A DNA stretch of 64,000 nt from JAWKTV01 sp041398905 (GTDB taxonomy: Bacteria; Planctomycetota; Planctomycetia; Planctomycetales; Planctomycetaceae). Location of the stretch: positions 51,985 through 115,984 of the forward strand of contig JAWKTV010000018.1 in NCBI GenBank assembly GCA_041398905.1, in the 5' to 3' direction. Below, piece by piece: positions 16,663 through 25,977 of this stretch (position 1 is its first letter; every line of letters starts with the position of its first letter). Below the pieces are notes generated by a model that was not told where the DNA came from, searched no databases, and was given only the letters and a program-made list of their open reading frames with translations. Position numbers and translations under genes: made by a program.

Positions 16663-17655
16663 ATGAGCGACAGCAACGATCAACGCGTGTGGCTGGGATT
16701 CGACCTGGGGGGCACCAAGATGCTCGCGCAGGTGTACGACCAGAGTTTCAAGCTGCTGGGCAAGTGCCGCAAGAAGACCAAGCTGACGTCCGACGTTGAT
16801 GGCGGGATGGACCGCATCGCGTCCGTCATCACCGAGGCCCTGACCGACGCCGGCCGCACCCCGGCCGACCTGGCGGGGATTGGCATCGGCTGTCCCGGTC
16901 CGGTCGACATGCAGCGGGGACTGGTGTACGACCCGCCGAACCTTGCCTGGAAAGACGTGCATGTCCGCAAGGAACTGGAAAAGCGGTTCCCCTGCAAGGT
17001 CTCGGTGCTGAACGACGTCGACGCCGGCGTGTATGGCGAGTATCGCTTCGGGGCCGCGAAGGGAGCGCACTGCGTCGTCGGGATTTTTCCGGGAACGGGC
17101 ATCGGAGGCGGCTGCGTCTACCGCGGACAGATTCTCGCCGGTGCCCGGACCTCCTGCATGGAGATCGGCCATGTGCAGGTCGCGCCGCGCGGTCCGCTGT
17201 GCGGCTGTGGTCGTCGCGGCTGCCTGGAGGCGGTCGCCAGCCGTCTCGCTGTCGCCGCCAACGCCGCCAAGTGCGTGTTTCGCGGTGAGGCCCCCAAGCT
17301 GAAGGAGATCGCCGGCAGCGATGTCGCCAACATTCGTTCCAGCGCCCTCGCTGCAGCGGTTGCCGGCGGCGACGTGGCGATCGAGAAGCTGATCTTCGAG
17401 GCGGCCCGCAACATCGGAATCTCGGTCGCCAGCATGATTCACCTGCTCTCGCCCGATGTGATCGTGCTCGGCGGTGGACTCGTCGAGAGCATGCCCGACA
17501 TGATCTGCAAGACCGTTGCGGAAGAGGCCGACAAGCGCGTCATGAACGCCTACCACGGCAGCTTCAAGGTGGTCGTCGCCGGCCTCGGCGATGACGCCGG
17601 CGCACTCGGCGCCGCAGGCTGGGCCGAACAGACACTCTCGCAAACGGCGGGGTAG
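16663..17655 (+). CDS. ROK-family sugar kinase (glucokinase-like)
   Basis: The 330-residue protein starts W-L-G-F-D-L-G-G-T-K, the ATP phosphate-1 loop. G-C-P-G-P-V-D and L-N-D-V-D-A-G form the substrate region, and G-T-G-I-G-G-G the phosphate-2 loop. E-I-G-H then C-G-C-G-R-R-G-C is the ROK zinc-binding signature. ROK kinases phosphorylate hexoses such as glucose or N-acetylmannosamine. The E-x-G-H motif suits glucose or similar hexoses, but the exact sugar is not certain. The start ATG at 16663 follows GAGGAG. A second N-terminal extension in frame to 16555 is not supported. Cytosolic; no HTH, so not a ROK repressor. Confidence 0.9.
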   Translation: MSDSNDQRVWLGFDLGGTKMLAQVYDQSFKLLGKCRKKTKLTSDVDGGMDRIASVITEALTDAGRTPADLAGIGIGCPGPVDMQRGLVYDPPNLAWKDVHVRKELEKRFPCKVSVLNDVDAGVYGEYRFGAAKGAHCVVGIFPGTGIGGGCVYRGQILAGARTSCMEIGHVQVAPRGPLCGCGRRGCLEAVASRLAVAANAAKCVFRGEAPKLKEIAGSDVANIRSSALAAAVAGGDVAIEKLIFEAARNIGISVASMIHLLSPDVIVLGGGLVESMPDMICKTVAEEADKRVMNAYHGSFKVVVAGLGDDAGALGAAGWAEQTLSQTAG

Positions 17656-17983
17656 GTGCCTGGCATCTCTGTCGTGACTACTCGGGTGTGTCGATACTCC
17701 AGGTCACGAATTCCCGTCAGAAGCGGGCGAGCCAGCGGGTGGTCAAGCCCCTGACCGTTTGGCAGCGGACAAAACACGCCGCCGTTCCGGGGGCTGACGC
17801 TGCCCGGCTCGCCGGGTTGTTGACGGACTTGGGTTTTCTGAGTGTCCATCCGCCTTGATCCTGCGCCCGGCACTCGCGTTGATCCGACGAAACTAGCGGG
17901 CGATACGCTGTTCGCCCCTTGCCCCGGGCCGTGCTGTTCGCAACGATAGCCACTGGGAAGTTACCTGACTGGCCGAGACCGTT
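17656..17983. other. Intergenic region upstream of the RND gene
   Basis: About 330 bases between the ROK kinase and the RND permease. A small hairpin CCCGGC-TC-GCCGGG is present near 17808-17821. No convincing coding frame was found. It presumably holds the promoter of the RND gene. Confidence 0.35.
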
Positions 17984-20900
17984 ATGTCGCTGATCGAGTT
18001 CTTCTGCACGAATCCCGTCAAGGTGGCGGTTGGTGTGTTGCTGGCGGTGCTGTTCGGGTTCATCGCCCTGGCGGACACTCCGGTACAACTGACGCCGGAT
18101 ACGTCCGAGCCTGAAATCTCCGTCGCCACCGTCTGGCCGGGTGCGAGCGCGCTCGAGGTCGAGCGGGAGATCACTGACGAGCAGGAGGATACGCTCAAGT
18201 CGGTCGAGGGGATGCTGGAGATGGACAGCACCTCGCAGGACTCGTCCGCGAGCATCACGCTGAAGTTCCCGGTCGGTACGCCGCTCGCCGACGCCCGGCT
18301 GAAGGTGGCCGACAAGCTCAACCAGGTGCCCGAGTACCCGGTCGACTCGCAGGAGCCGACGGTCAACGAAGGTGGGCAAAGCAGCGAATACATCGCCTGG
18401 GTGATGCTGCAGCCACTGGCTCCCACGCGGGAACAGATGCGAAACTTCATCCAGTTGCACCCCGAACTGGAGCAGCCGCTGGCAAAGTACTTTGAAGGGC
18501 CGGTCGCTCCCGAGCTGGCATGGCTCGTCAAGCAGAGCAAGACCTATCCGCAGTTGCAGGAGATGCTGGACTCGCTCCCGGAGCCGACGCTGCTCCGCAA
18601 ATTCGCCGAAGACACGATCGAAGCTCGACTCGAGCGAATTCCGGGCATCTCGAACAGCAACGTGCTCGGCGGCCGCGAACTGGAGTTCCGCATCGTCGTC
18701 GACCCGGTGCGGCTGGCCGCCCACAAGCTCACGCTCGTCGACCTCAGACGCGCGGTCCAGGTTCAGAATCAGAACACGTCGGGCGGAGACATTCAGGAAG
18801 GCAAGAGCCGCAACATCATTCGCACCGTCGGCCAGTTCGACACGCCGGAGAAGGTGTCCGAAACGATCGTGGCGATTCGGGACAACTCGCCCGTCCGCGT
18901 TCGTGATGTCGCGACGGTCGGCATCGACTACAAAAAGGCCGACGGCGTGGTGCGGCAAAAGGGGGTCTCGACGCTGGCGATCAACTGTCAGCAGTCGCCC
19001 GGCACGAATGTGTTGGAGATCATGGGCCCTCCGCGGGCAGCGCTGGACCTCGACAAGGATGGCCAGATCACCGAACTGGAACTCGCGGAGTGCAAGAAGG
19101 TCAACGGTGACAGCATCCGCATCGCCATCGAGGAACTCAACCTCGGCATCCTCGCGCAGAAGGGCCTGGTGCTGCAGCAGGTGTACGACCAGACCGAGTA
19201 CATCGACGCCGCGGTCGCCCTCGTCGAAAGCAACATCTATCTCGGCGGCGCGCTCGCCATCGCCGTGCTGCTGCTGTTCCTCCGCAGTCCCCGCAGCGTG
19301 ATCATCATTGGCCTGTCGATTCCGGTGAGTATCATCGCTTCGTTCTTGTTCATCCGCGGCTTCGGGCGGAGCATCAACGTCATCAGCCTCGCGGGCATGG
19401 CGTTCGCCGTCGGCATGGTGGTCGACAACTCGATCGTCGTGCTGGAGAACATCTACCGCCGTTACCAGTTGGGCGAAAATCCGCACGATTCATCCGTGCG
19501 GGGAGCCGCCGAAGTGTGGGGCGCGGTCATCGCCTCCACGCTCACAACGCTGGCCGTGTTCGTCCCGGTCATCTTCGTGCAGGGGCAGGCCGGGCAGCTC
19601 TTCCGCGACATCGCCATCGCCATCAGCACCGCGGTCGGCCTGTCGCTCATCGTTTCAATCACCGTCATCCCGACGGCCGCGAAGCGAATTCTCAAGCCAC
19701 ACTCCGGCGGCTTTGGCGACAGCGCCCCCAAGGGCATCTCCGCCAAGCTGGTCGACGCCTTCGCCGATAGTATGGACTACCTGCTGCGAATGCCGGGCGG
19801 ATACGTGGTGCGGCTGGTCATCGCGATCCTGTTCGTGGTCGCGTCGATCGGCGGAGCCTGGGTGCTCAAGCCAAAGGCCGAGTACCTGCCCGAAGGAAAC
19901 CGCAACCTGGTCTTCGCGATTCTGCTGCCGCCGCCCGGCTACAACCTCGATCAGGTCATCAGCCTGGGGCAGCGAGTGGAGTCGACGGTCGCCCCCTACT
20001 GGGAAGCCGAGCCCGGTTCGCCTGAGGAGCAGGCGCTGGGAGGTCCGCGGATCGAACAGTTCTTCTTCGTCGCGCGAGGCGGCCGCGTGTTCATGGGGGC
20101 CCGCTGCGCCGACCCGTTGCGGGCGGCGGAACTGGTCCCCGTGCTCCAGCGGGCCGCCGGCAGCGTCCCCGGCGTCATCCCGATCGTCAGTCAGTCGAGC
20201 CTGTTCCAAAGCGCCCTGTCAGGTGGCCGCGCGATCGACATCGAGATCACTGGTCCCGACATGAACAAGCTGAATCAGTTGGGACAGCGGGTCTTCTTTC
20301 AGGCACTGGGGATGTTCCCCGGCGAGCAAGGTCATCAGGTTCGCCCGATGTCGAACCTCGAGTCGACCAACCCTGAGTTCCATGTTGTGCCGCGACCCGT
20401 CGAGGCGGCCGACCTGCAGATCAACGCCAGCGATCTGGGCTATACCATCAACGCGCTCGTCGACGGTGCCTTCGCCGGTGACTACTGGCATAACGGGGTC
20501 AAGATCGACCTCGTGCTCTACGGTGCCGACGAGTACTCCCGACGCACACAGGACATCGCGCAGCTCCCCATGGCGACCCCCGCGGGGTCCGTGGTGAACG
20601 TCGGCACCGTCGCCAAGGTCGATCCGACCGGCGGACCAGAAGTCGTCAACCACAGCGAGCGGCAGCGCTCGCTATCGGTGCAGGTCAAACCGTCACCAAC
20701 AATGCCGCTTGAAACCGCGATCGAAATGATCGATCAGCAGATTCGCAAGCCGCTGATCGAGGACCCGGTGACCGAAGGAGGGCTGTACGGCGTCCGGCTC
20801 GCGGGAACGTCCGACCAGCTCGAAGAAGCGAGCCGCTCGATGACCGGCAACCTGATCCTCGCTTTCATCATCACCTACCTGCTGATGGCCGGGTTGTTCG

Positions 20901-21430
20901 AGTCCTTCCTCTATCCCGCGGTCATCATGATGAGCGTGTTGCTGGCGCTCGTGGGCGGCGTCGGTGGACTCGCACTGCTCAATCTGTTCATCCCGCAGTC
21001 GATGGACGTGCTGACGATGCTGGGCTTCGTCATTCTGATCGGCACGACGGTCAACAACGCGATTCTGATCGTCCACCAGGCACTCAACAACATGCGCGAA
21101 GGGGGCATGGATGCACGTGCCGCGATCGTCGACAGCGTCCGCACCCGCATTCGGCCCATCTTCATGAGTACGCTGACAACCGTGCTGGGCATGGCGCCGC
21201 TCGTCATTCCGCTCCCCAGTTACGGCGAAGCCGGCCTCAACTGGCAGCCGGGTGCCGGCAGCGAGCTGTACCGCGGTCTCGGCAGCGTCGTCCTGGGCGG
21301 ACTGATCGTGTCGACGGTCTTCACGCTGGTTCTCGTCCCGGTCGGCTTCAGCCTCGCCCTGGAGACCAAGACGTTTCTGCTGAACCTGTTCACCAAGGGC
21401 GAGAACAAGGCGGCTGCCGAGCTGGCGTGA
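17984..21430 (+). CDS. RND-superfamily efflux permease with an EF-hand-type loop
   Basis: The 1148-residue protein is a full-length inner-membrane RND pump (AcrB/CusA class) with 12 predicted TM segments. The N-terminal TM segment is about residues 13-30. A large periplasmic domain follows, then the first TM block from about 420 (LGGALAIAVLLLFL, GFGRSINVISLAGMAFAVGMVVDNSIVVLENI with the usual D in TM4), a second periplasmic domain, and the last TM block (LILAFIITYLLMAGLF onward). Residues 355-366 read D-L-D-K-D-G-Q-I-T-E-L-E, a canonical EF-hand calcium loop, inside the first periplasmic domain. No adaptor (HlyD-like) or outer-membrane channel gene is adjacent, so partners must be elsewhere. 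Confidence 0.9.
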   Translation: MSLIEFFCTNPVKVAVGVLLAVLFGFIALADTPVQLTPDTSEPEISVATVWPGASALEVEREITDEQEDTLKSVEGMLEMDSTSQDSSASITLKFPVGTPLADARLKVADKLNQVPEYPVDSQEPTVNEGGQSSEYIAWVMLQPLAPTREQMRNFIQLHPELEQPLAKYFEGPVAPELAWLVKQSKTYPQLQEMLDSLPEPTLLRKFAEDTIEARLERIPGISNSNVLGGRELEFRIVVDPVRLAAHKLTLVDLRRAVQVQNQNTSGGDIQEGKSRNIIRTVGQFDTPEKVSETIVAIRDNSPVRVRDVATVGIDYKKADGVVRQKGVSTLAINCQQSPGTNVLEIMGPPRAALDLDKDGQITELELAECKKVNGDSIRIAIEELNLGILAQKGLVLQQVYDQTEYIDAAVALVESNIYLGGALAIAVLLLFLRSPRSVIIIGLSIPVSIIASFLFIRGFGRSINVISLAGMAFAVGMVVDNSIVVLENIYRRYQLGENPHDSSVRGAAEVWGAVIASTLTTLAVFVPVIFVQGQAGQLFRDIAIAISTAVGLSLIVSITVIPTAAKRILKPHSGGFGDSAPKGISAKLVDAFADSMDYLLRMPGGYVVRLVIAILFVVASIGGAWVLKPKAEYLPEGNRNLVFAILLPPPGYNLDQVISLGQRVESTVAPYWEAEPGSPEEQALGGPRIEQFFFVARGGRVFMGARCADPLRAAELVPVLQRAAGSVPGVIPIVSQSSLFQSALSGGRAIDIEITGPDMNKLNQLGQRVFFQALGMFPGEQGHQVRPMSNLESTNPEFHVVPRPVEAADLQINASDLGYTINALVDGAFAGDYWHNGVKIDLVLYGADEYSRRTQDIAQLPMATPAGSVVNVGTVAKVDPTGGPEVVNHSERQRSLSVQVKPSPTMPLETAIEMIDQQIRKPLIEDPVTEGGLYGVRLAGTSDQLEEASRSMTGNLILAFIITYLLMAGLFESFLYPAVIMMSVLLALVGGVGGLALLNLFIPQSMDVLTMLGFVILIGTTVNNAILIVHQALNNMREGGMDARAAIVDSVRTRIRPIFMSTLTTVLGMAPLVIPLPSYGEAGLNWQPGAGSELYRGLGSVVLGGLIVSTVFTLVLVPVGFSLALETKTFLLNLFTKGENKAAAELA

Positions 21431-21442
21431 GTTGGCCCGACC

Positions 21443-23062
21443 TTAGAACGACATCGTTTCCAGCGGCGCGTAGTCGTCGGTGAATACCGGTGCTTCGCTC
21501 AGATCGGGCAGCGTGTCGAGGTGGTCGCCCACCATTTGCCGCAGACGAAGGCTGTTGATGCTGGAGAGCGACGAGTACTGGGCCGCGCGGGCTTGCCAGT
21601 CGGCGGGCTGCAGCTCCTGTTCGCCCACCCAGGCGACGAGAATGATGTTCGTCGAATTCCGGTCTCCGGCGACCGCATGATTGACGACGAACGCCGCGGT
21701 GTGCGGGAACGTGTCACTCACGGTCTTGTACATGGAGCGAAAGATCTCGCCGTCGTCGCCGAGGACCGCGCTATTGGTGTTCATCACGAACACGCCCCGG
21801 TCGGTGAGATGCCGTCGACAGAGCTGGAAGAACTCCCGCGTCGCCAGATGGAACGGAATGCCGCCGCCGATGGTGAAGGCGTCGAGCACGATGCAGTCGT
21901 ACGGCTCGCTGGCGTTGCGCAGAAAGATGCGGCCGTCCTCGGCATGGGTCTGAATCTGTGGTGACGGCTCGAGAAAAAAGTGGTCCCGCGCGACGTCGAG
22001 GACCGCCTGATCGATGTCGACCAGATCGATCCGCATTTGCGGACGATGTTGCAGAAAGGTCCGTGGACCGATGCCGCCCCCCGCGCCAATGAACAGCGTC
22101 CGATCGAGCCGAGGCTCGACGAGAAACGCGAGATGAAAGTAGTTGGTGTAGGGCGCCAGCGATGCGTAAGGCGGGTTGACGGAGATGGCGCTCTCGACAA
22201 AGCGATCGAACCGCAACGCGCGCGTTTGCTTTCGCCGGTTGTCGACAACGGTGATGTGGTGATAAGGCGTGTCGAGATCGAGCGTGATCCGCTCGCCGCT
22301 GTCGAGTCGAAGCCGCGGCGGGGTTTGCCACAGCAGGCAGGGGATCGCCAGACAGACGAACATGCCCAGCCGGGTGGCCAGATTTCCGCCTCGCCCGCCG
22401 GGGAGCGTCACCAGCGCGATGAGCATCAGCGTGGCGGCCAGACCTTTGACGATCGCCGCGATCCCCACGAGAGGAATCAGAACGAACGTGGTGGCGAGCG
22501 TGCCGACGATGCTGCCGAGCGTCGACAGGGCATACAGAGTCCCTGCCGCTTTACCGACCGAAGCGACCGAGTCGGTCGCCAGCTTGACCGCGAAGGGGGA
22601 GACCATCCCCATGCCGATCGATGCGGGGAGGAACAGCAGGATCGATGCGATCAATGGCCCGGTCTGTTCGCCGATGCCAGCGGCGACCAGGCCATCGCAG
22701 ATGGGATGCGCGATGACCGCCACAAGGAAGATCAACAGCGACACCGCGACGCAAATGGAGTTGAGCAGTCGATGCGAGGGATGCCGGTCCGCCAGCCACC
22801 CGCCGAGGTAATACCCCGCGCTGAGCGCGGTGAGGAACACGGAGATGAGGCTGCCCCAGACGAACACCGAGTTGCCGAAGTGCGGCGCGAGCACGCGACT
22901 GCCCACGATCTCCAGTCCCATCAGGACAGCCCCGGCCGTAAAGACGAGCACCTTCAGCCGCAGCAGGTACGCGGTCGCCGTCGAAGCGGCCGGCATCGCG
23001 ACCACCGTGGGGTTCGCGGGTGGGGCGACGCCGGATTCGCCACTGGTGCCAGAACGTCCCAT
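21443..23062 (-). CDS. Membrane-bound fused MFS-like/spermidine-synthase-like protein
   Basis: The 539-residue protein has an N-terminal half of about seven to eight TM helices (A-V-L-M-G-L-E-I-V-G-S-R-V-L-A-P onward, with GYYLGGWLADR). Its C-terminal half is a spermidine-synthase fold: F-I-G-A-G-G-G-I-G-P, then D-L-V-D-I-D as the Rossmann acid, and D-C-I-V-L-D-A-F. The family is called fused MFS/spermidine synthase. It differs from SpeE, since the putrescine-binding residues cannot be confirmed here, and its product is not settled in the literature I know. The start at 23062 uses an ATG preceded by GAAGAG. It is convergent with the RND gene and on the same strand as lpxK. Confidence 0.75.
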   Translation of the reverse strand: MGRSGTSGESGVAPPANPTVVAMPAASTATAYLLRLKVLVFTAGAVLMGLEIVGSRVLAPHFGNSVFVWGSLISVFLTALSAGYYLGGWLADRHPSHRLLNSICVAVSLLIFLVAVIAHPICDGLVAAGIGEQTGPLIASILLFLPASIGMGMVSPFAVKLATDSVASVGKAAGTLYALSTLGSIVGTLATTFVLIPLVGIAAIVKGLAATLMLIALVTLPGGRGGNLATRLGMFVCLAIPCLLWQTPPRLRLDSGERITLDLDTPYHHITVVDNRRKQTRALRFDRFVESAISVNPPYASLAPYTNYFHLAFLVEPRLDRTLFIGAGGGIGPRTFLQHRPQMRIDLVDIDQAVLDVARDHFFLEPSPQIQTHAEDGRIFLRNASEPYDCIVLDAFTIGGGIPFHLATREFFQLCRRHLTDRGVFVMNTNSAVLGDDGEIFRSMYKTVSDTFPHTAAFVVNHAVAGDRNSTNIILVAWVGEQELQPADWQARAAQYSSLSSINSLRLRQMVGDHLDTLPDLSEAPVFTDDYAPLETMSF

Positions 23063-23258
23063 GGTGCTCTTCCGTTTCACAATCTCTGTGGTGACGCTTC
23101 GCGGCGACGGTCCATCCGTTCGCAAGCGGCAGAGGGTAGCAGGCGCACGGCGCTGCGGGAACATCAGCCGCCCGCCGCATCAGCCGCCTTCTCGCGCTCG
23201 GTGTTGCCTCGTAGCCAGAGGACGGCGCCGGGTGAACCTCGCCGGCGGTTCGCGCCGC

Positions 23259-24308
23259 CTACCGCGTCCCCTTCGCCGTCGCGCGAAGCTGGTCGCGCAG
23301 CGGCTGCTCACCCGCGACGAACTCGGTCGTCAGATCGATGGCCCACAATCCGGCCGGCCCCAACTGGTCGTGCGGAATCTTCACGAGGTCTTTGCGTGTG
23401 ACGAGCAACTGCTCGATCCGCTCGTGCTCCACCCAGCGGGCGATGTCATCGAGATCGGCGGTGCTGTAGTGGTGATGGTCCGGGAAAGTGCGAAAGCATC
23501 CGACCGGGGGCGGGAGTCCCGCGGCCGTCAGGGTTCGCAGGAAGCCCTCGGGATTGCCGATCGCGCAGCAGGCTCCGACGCGCGCAGAGTGCAGTTCCAG
23601 TAGCGGCCGTGCGATACCGGAGCTGTTAACCAGCCCGGTGGGGACAAAGCGGACCTCCGCGATGGATGCGTCGGTGTGCTGCCGGATGATTTGTCGTATC
23701 TCAGCCAGCCTGGACGCCCCGCAATGGTCGACGCGGGTGATGATGGCGGCGTCGGCGCGACCGAGCGCCGAGAGCGGCTCGCGCAGCAGCCCGCGGGGCA
23801 GCACGGCTTCGTACCCAAATGGGCGGACCGCGTCGATCAGCACGATATCGAGGTCACGGGCGAGCCTGCGGTGCTGGAATCCATCGTCAAGCACCAGCAC
23901 TTCGCAGTGATGTTTCGCGATAGCGGCCATCGCTCCCGCGACCCGGTCCGGCTGCTGAATGTGCGGGACCTCGGGGCAGATCGCATCGAGGAGCCGCTTC
24001 TCGTCGTTGCCGGCTCCGTCGACATCTCGATAGCCGCGGCTCAGGATGCCGGGCAGCAGCCCCTGCTCCAGTAGCATCTGCACCGTCCACGCCACGAGCG
24101 GCGTCTTGCCGGTCCCGCCCGTGGTGATGTTGCCAATGCTGACCACGGGAACGTCGGTCCGGTGCGTCGCGAACCAGCCGGCATCGTAAGCCTGATTGCG
24201 CAGCCGCATCATCAGACCGTAGCACGGCGCGGCCAGCGACAGCGCTCCCCGCAGCAGGCTTGGACCGAATCCGCGGCTCGCGCCGGACAACAGCGAATGA
24301 AGCTCCAT
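23259..24308 (-). CDS. lpxK: Tetraacyldisaccharide 4'-kinase
   Basis: The 349-residue protein begins like LpxK and has the Walker A motif G-N-I-T-T-G-G-T-G-K-T-P (residues 59-70). L-V-L-D-D-G-F-Q-H follows, the signature of this kinase, then D-A-V-R-P-F-G and LPRGLLREP. It phosphorylates lipid A disaccharide at the inner membrane. Planctomycetes have LPS, and the 3' end of kdsB at the other edge of the window agrees. It is followed upstream (24332) by a sulfatase gene on the same strand. The frame is intact and the start is the ATG at 24308. Confidence 0.93.
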   Translation of the reverse strand: MELHSLLSGASRGFGPSLLRGALSLAAPCYGLMMRLRNQAYDAGWFATHRTDVPVVSIGNITTGGTGKTPLVAWTVQMLLEQGLLPGILSRGYRDVDGAGNDEKRLLDAICPEVPHIQQPDRVAGAMAAIAKHHCEVLVLDDGFQHRRLARDLDIVLIDAVRPFGYEAVLPRGLLREPLSALGRADAAIITRVDHCGASRLAEIRQIIRQHTDASIAEVRFVPTGLVNSSGIARPLLELHSARVGACCAIGNPEGFLRTLTAAGLPPPVGCFRTFPDHHHYSTADLDDIARWVEHERIEQLLVTRKDLVKIPHDQLGPAGLWAIDLTTEFVAGEQPLRDQLRATAKGTR

Positions 24309-24331
24309 GCGTCTGGGCCAGCGTGGGTGTC

Positions 24332-25731
24332 TTAGAGCCGGGGACGATCTCGCCGCTGTTGCGCGATCGGCCGGCCCGTCTCACGGTCAAATCGGTCCGG
24401 TGTCAGCGCATCAGCCGGGAACTCGTCGTGCGTCTCCACTTGCCAGGCGTCGAGGGCCGTCCTGAGCCGTCGCAGATCGCCCCGGTGCTCCTCGCTGTCG
24501 GCGAGGTCATGCAGGCAGTTCGGATCGCGGTCGACATCGTACAGCTCGACCTTGCGTCGTGGCGTGTCAAAGACGAGTCGTTGCGGCTCTGTCAGTTCGC
24601 CGGACTGACGAAGCCGCTGCATCTCGGCGTACGTCGGCGAGCGGACCGCGTCGGCCGGTGGAGTGCAGGGAAGATCGGTGAGCCAGTTCCGTACCAGCCG
24701 AAACCGCCCGTCGCACACCCCGCGCTCGAACGCCCGATAGTCGTGCCAGTTGTGCTCGGAGAACGCGAACTCGCGGGTCGATTGTGACGGATCACGGAGG
24801 ACCGCCGCGAACGACGATCCCTGCAGCCGATCTGGCAGGACCGCCGCCGGACTCAGGCCAGCGAGTTCGAGAATCGTCGGCGCGATGTCGACGGTGCTGA
24901 CGACCGACTGGCTGATGCCGCCCGCCTTGACGAGTGGTGGAAAGCGAACAATGAACGGAGTCCGCACGCCATCCTCGTAGACGGTCGTTTTGCAGCGGGG
25001 AAAGGGACGGCCGTTGTCGCTGATGAAAAGGATGAACGTCTCGTCGAGCGCCCCCTGCTCCGACAGCTTTCGCACCACCTTCCCGATGTAATCATCGAAG
25101 CGGCTGATCTCGTCGTAGTACAACGCGACGTCTTCGCGGACGGGCAGCGTGTCCGGGAAGATCGGCGGGACGATCACATCGTCGCTGGTGTGCGGCGGGT
25201 CGATCGCACCGGCCTGGTAGTCACGGTGCGGATCGGTGGCGGCCAGCCAAACGAAGAAGGCCGGTCACGCGGCCGATCCTCCAGTAACGGTTCCCAGTAG
25301 GCTTCCCCGCCGGGGCCGCCTCCCTCTCGCACCTCGTCTAACTGGTCCTTCACGGCGTTTCCCAGATGCCACTTCCCCGCGGCGGCGGTGTAATAACCCG
25401 CCTCACGCAAGGCCGTTGGGAACAGCCGTTGCTCGATGGGAAGCGGTAGATGGAGTTCGCCAGCACCCGTGTTGTGCGGGTAGCGGCCGGTGAGGATCGA
25501 GCACCGACTCGGGCTGCACGACGAGCAGGTCAGGTACGCCCGGTCGAATCGCATCCCTTCGCGCGCGAGTCGATCGATGTTCGGCGTCCGCACGTGCGGA
25601 TGGCCGTAGGCACCGCAGTCGTCCCATGCCATGTCGTCGGCGATGAACACGACAAAGTTCGGCCGCTCCGCCCCAAGTCCAACCTGGGCCAGCAGCCATA
25701 ACAGCACGGCGGTCGTCGGGAAGATGCGCAT
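24332..25731 (-). CDS. Secreted sulfatase, split by a single-base frameshift
   Basis: The MRIF start (25731) gives a signal peptide (VLLWLLAQVGLGA), then P-N-F-V-V-F-I-A-D-D-M with the metal-binding Asp pair. C-S-P-S-R-C-S-I-L-T-G is the FGly-forming C-x-P-S-R motif of type I sulfatases, and GKWHLG follows. Near 25255 the frame runs to P-S-S-F-G-W, while the other frame gives F-F-V-W-L-A-A-T-D-P-H-R-D-Y and continues to 24332 with ISDNGRPFPRCK and DVDRDPNCLHDLAD. Adding one base in the CGGCCTTCTTCG tract restores about 466 residues. It needs a formylglycine-generating enzyme, not seen here. It probably removes sulfate from a polysaccharide. Confidence 0.85.
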
Positions 25732-25977
25732 GATTCTGGCCGAGTCGGTCATCGAGTGCGATGTGCGTGGGAGTCCGCCGGCGGGGATGGTCCGTCGGCC
25801 CTCACTGCCGCGCACGATAGCAGGGGCTGAGCGGGAATCCGAGCGCGAACGTCGTCCCGCCACCGCGTTGCGTTGGATGAATGCGTGAAGTAGGCTCGCG
25901 AAGCTGTCGCCTTCGGAATCAATCACGAGCACACGAGACATCACCACCACCAATTCCCGTCATTGCGAGACCGCTCC

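Noticed and set aside
17717..19486. 589-residue minus-strand ORF
   Set aside because: It is antisense to the RND permease; its Asp/Arg/His-rich translation is the usual shadow of GC-rich codons.
21980..23401. 473-residue plus-strand ORF
   Set aside because: It is antisense to the membrane spermidine-synthase-like gene and lpxK, with composition typical of a shadow frame.
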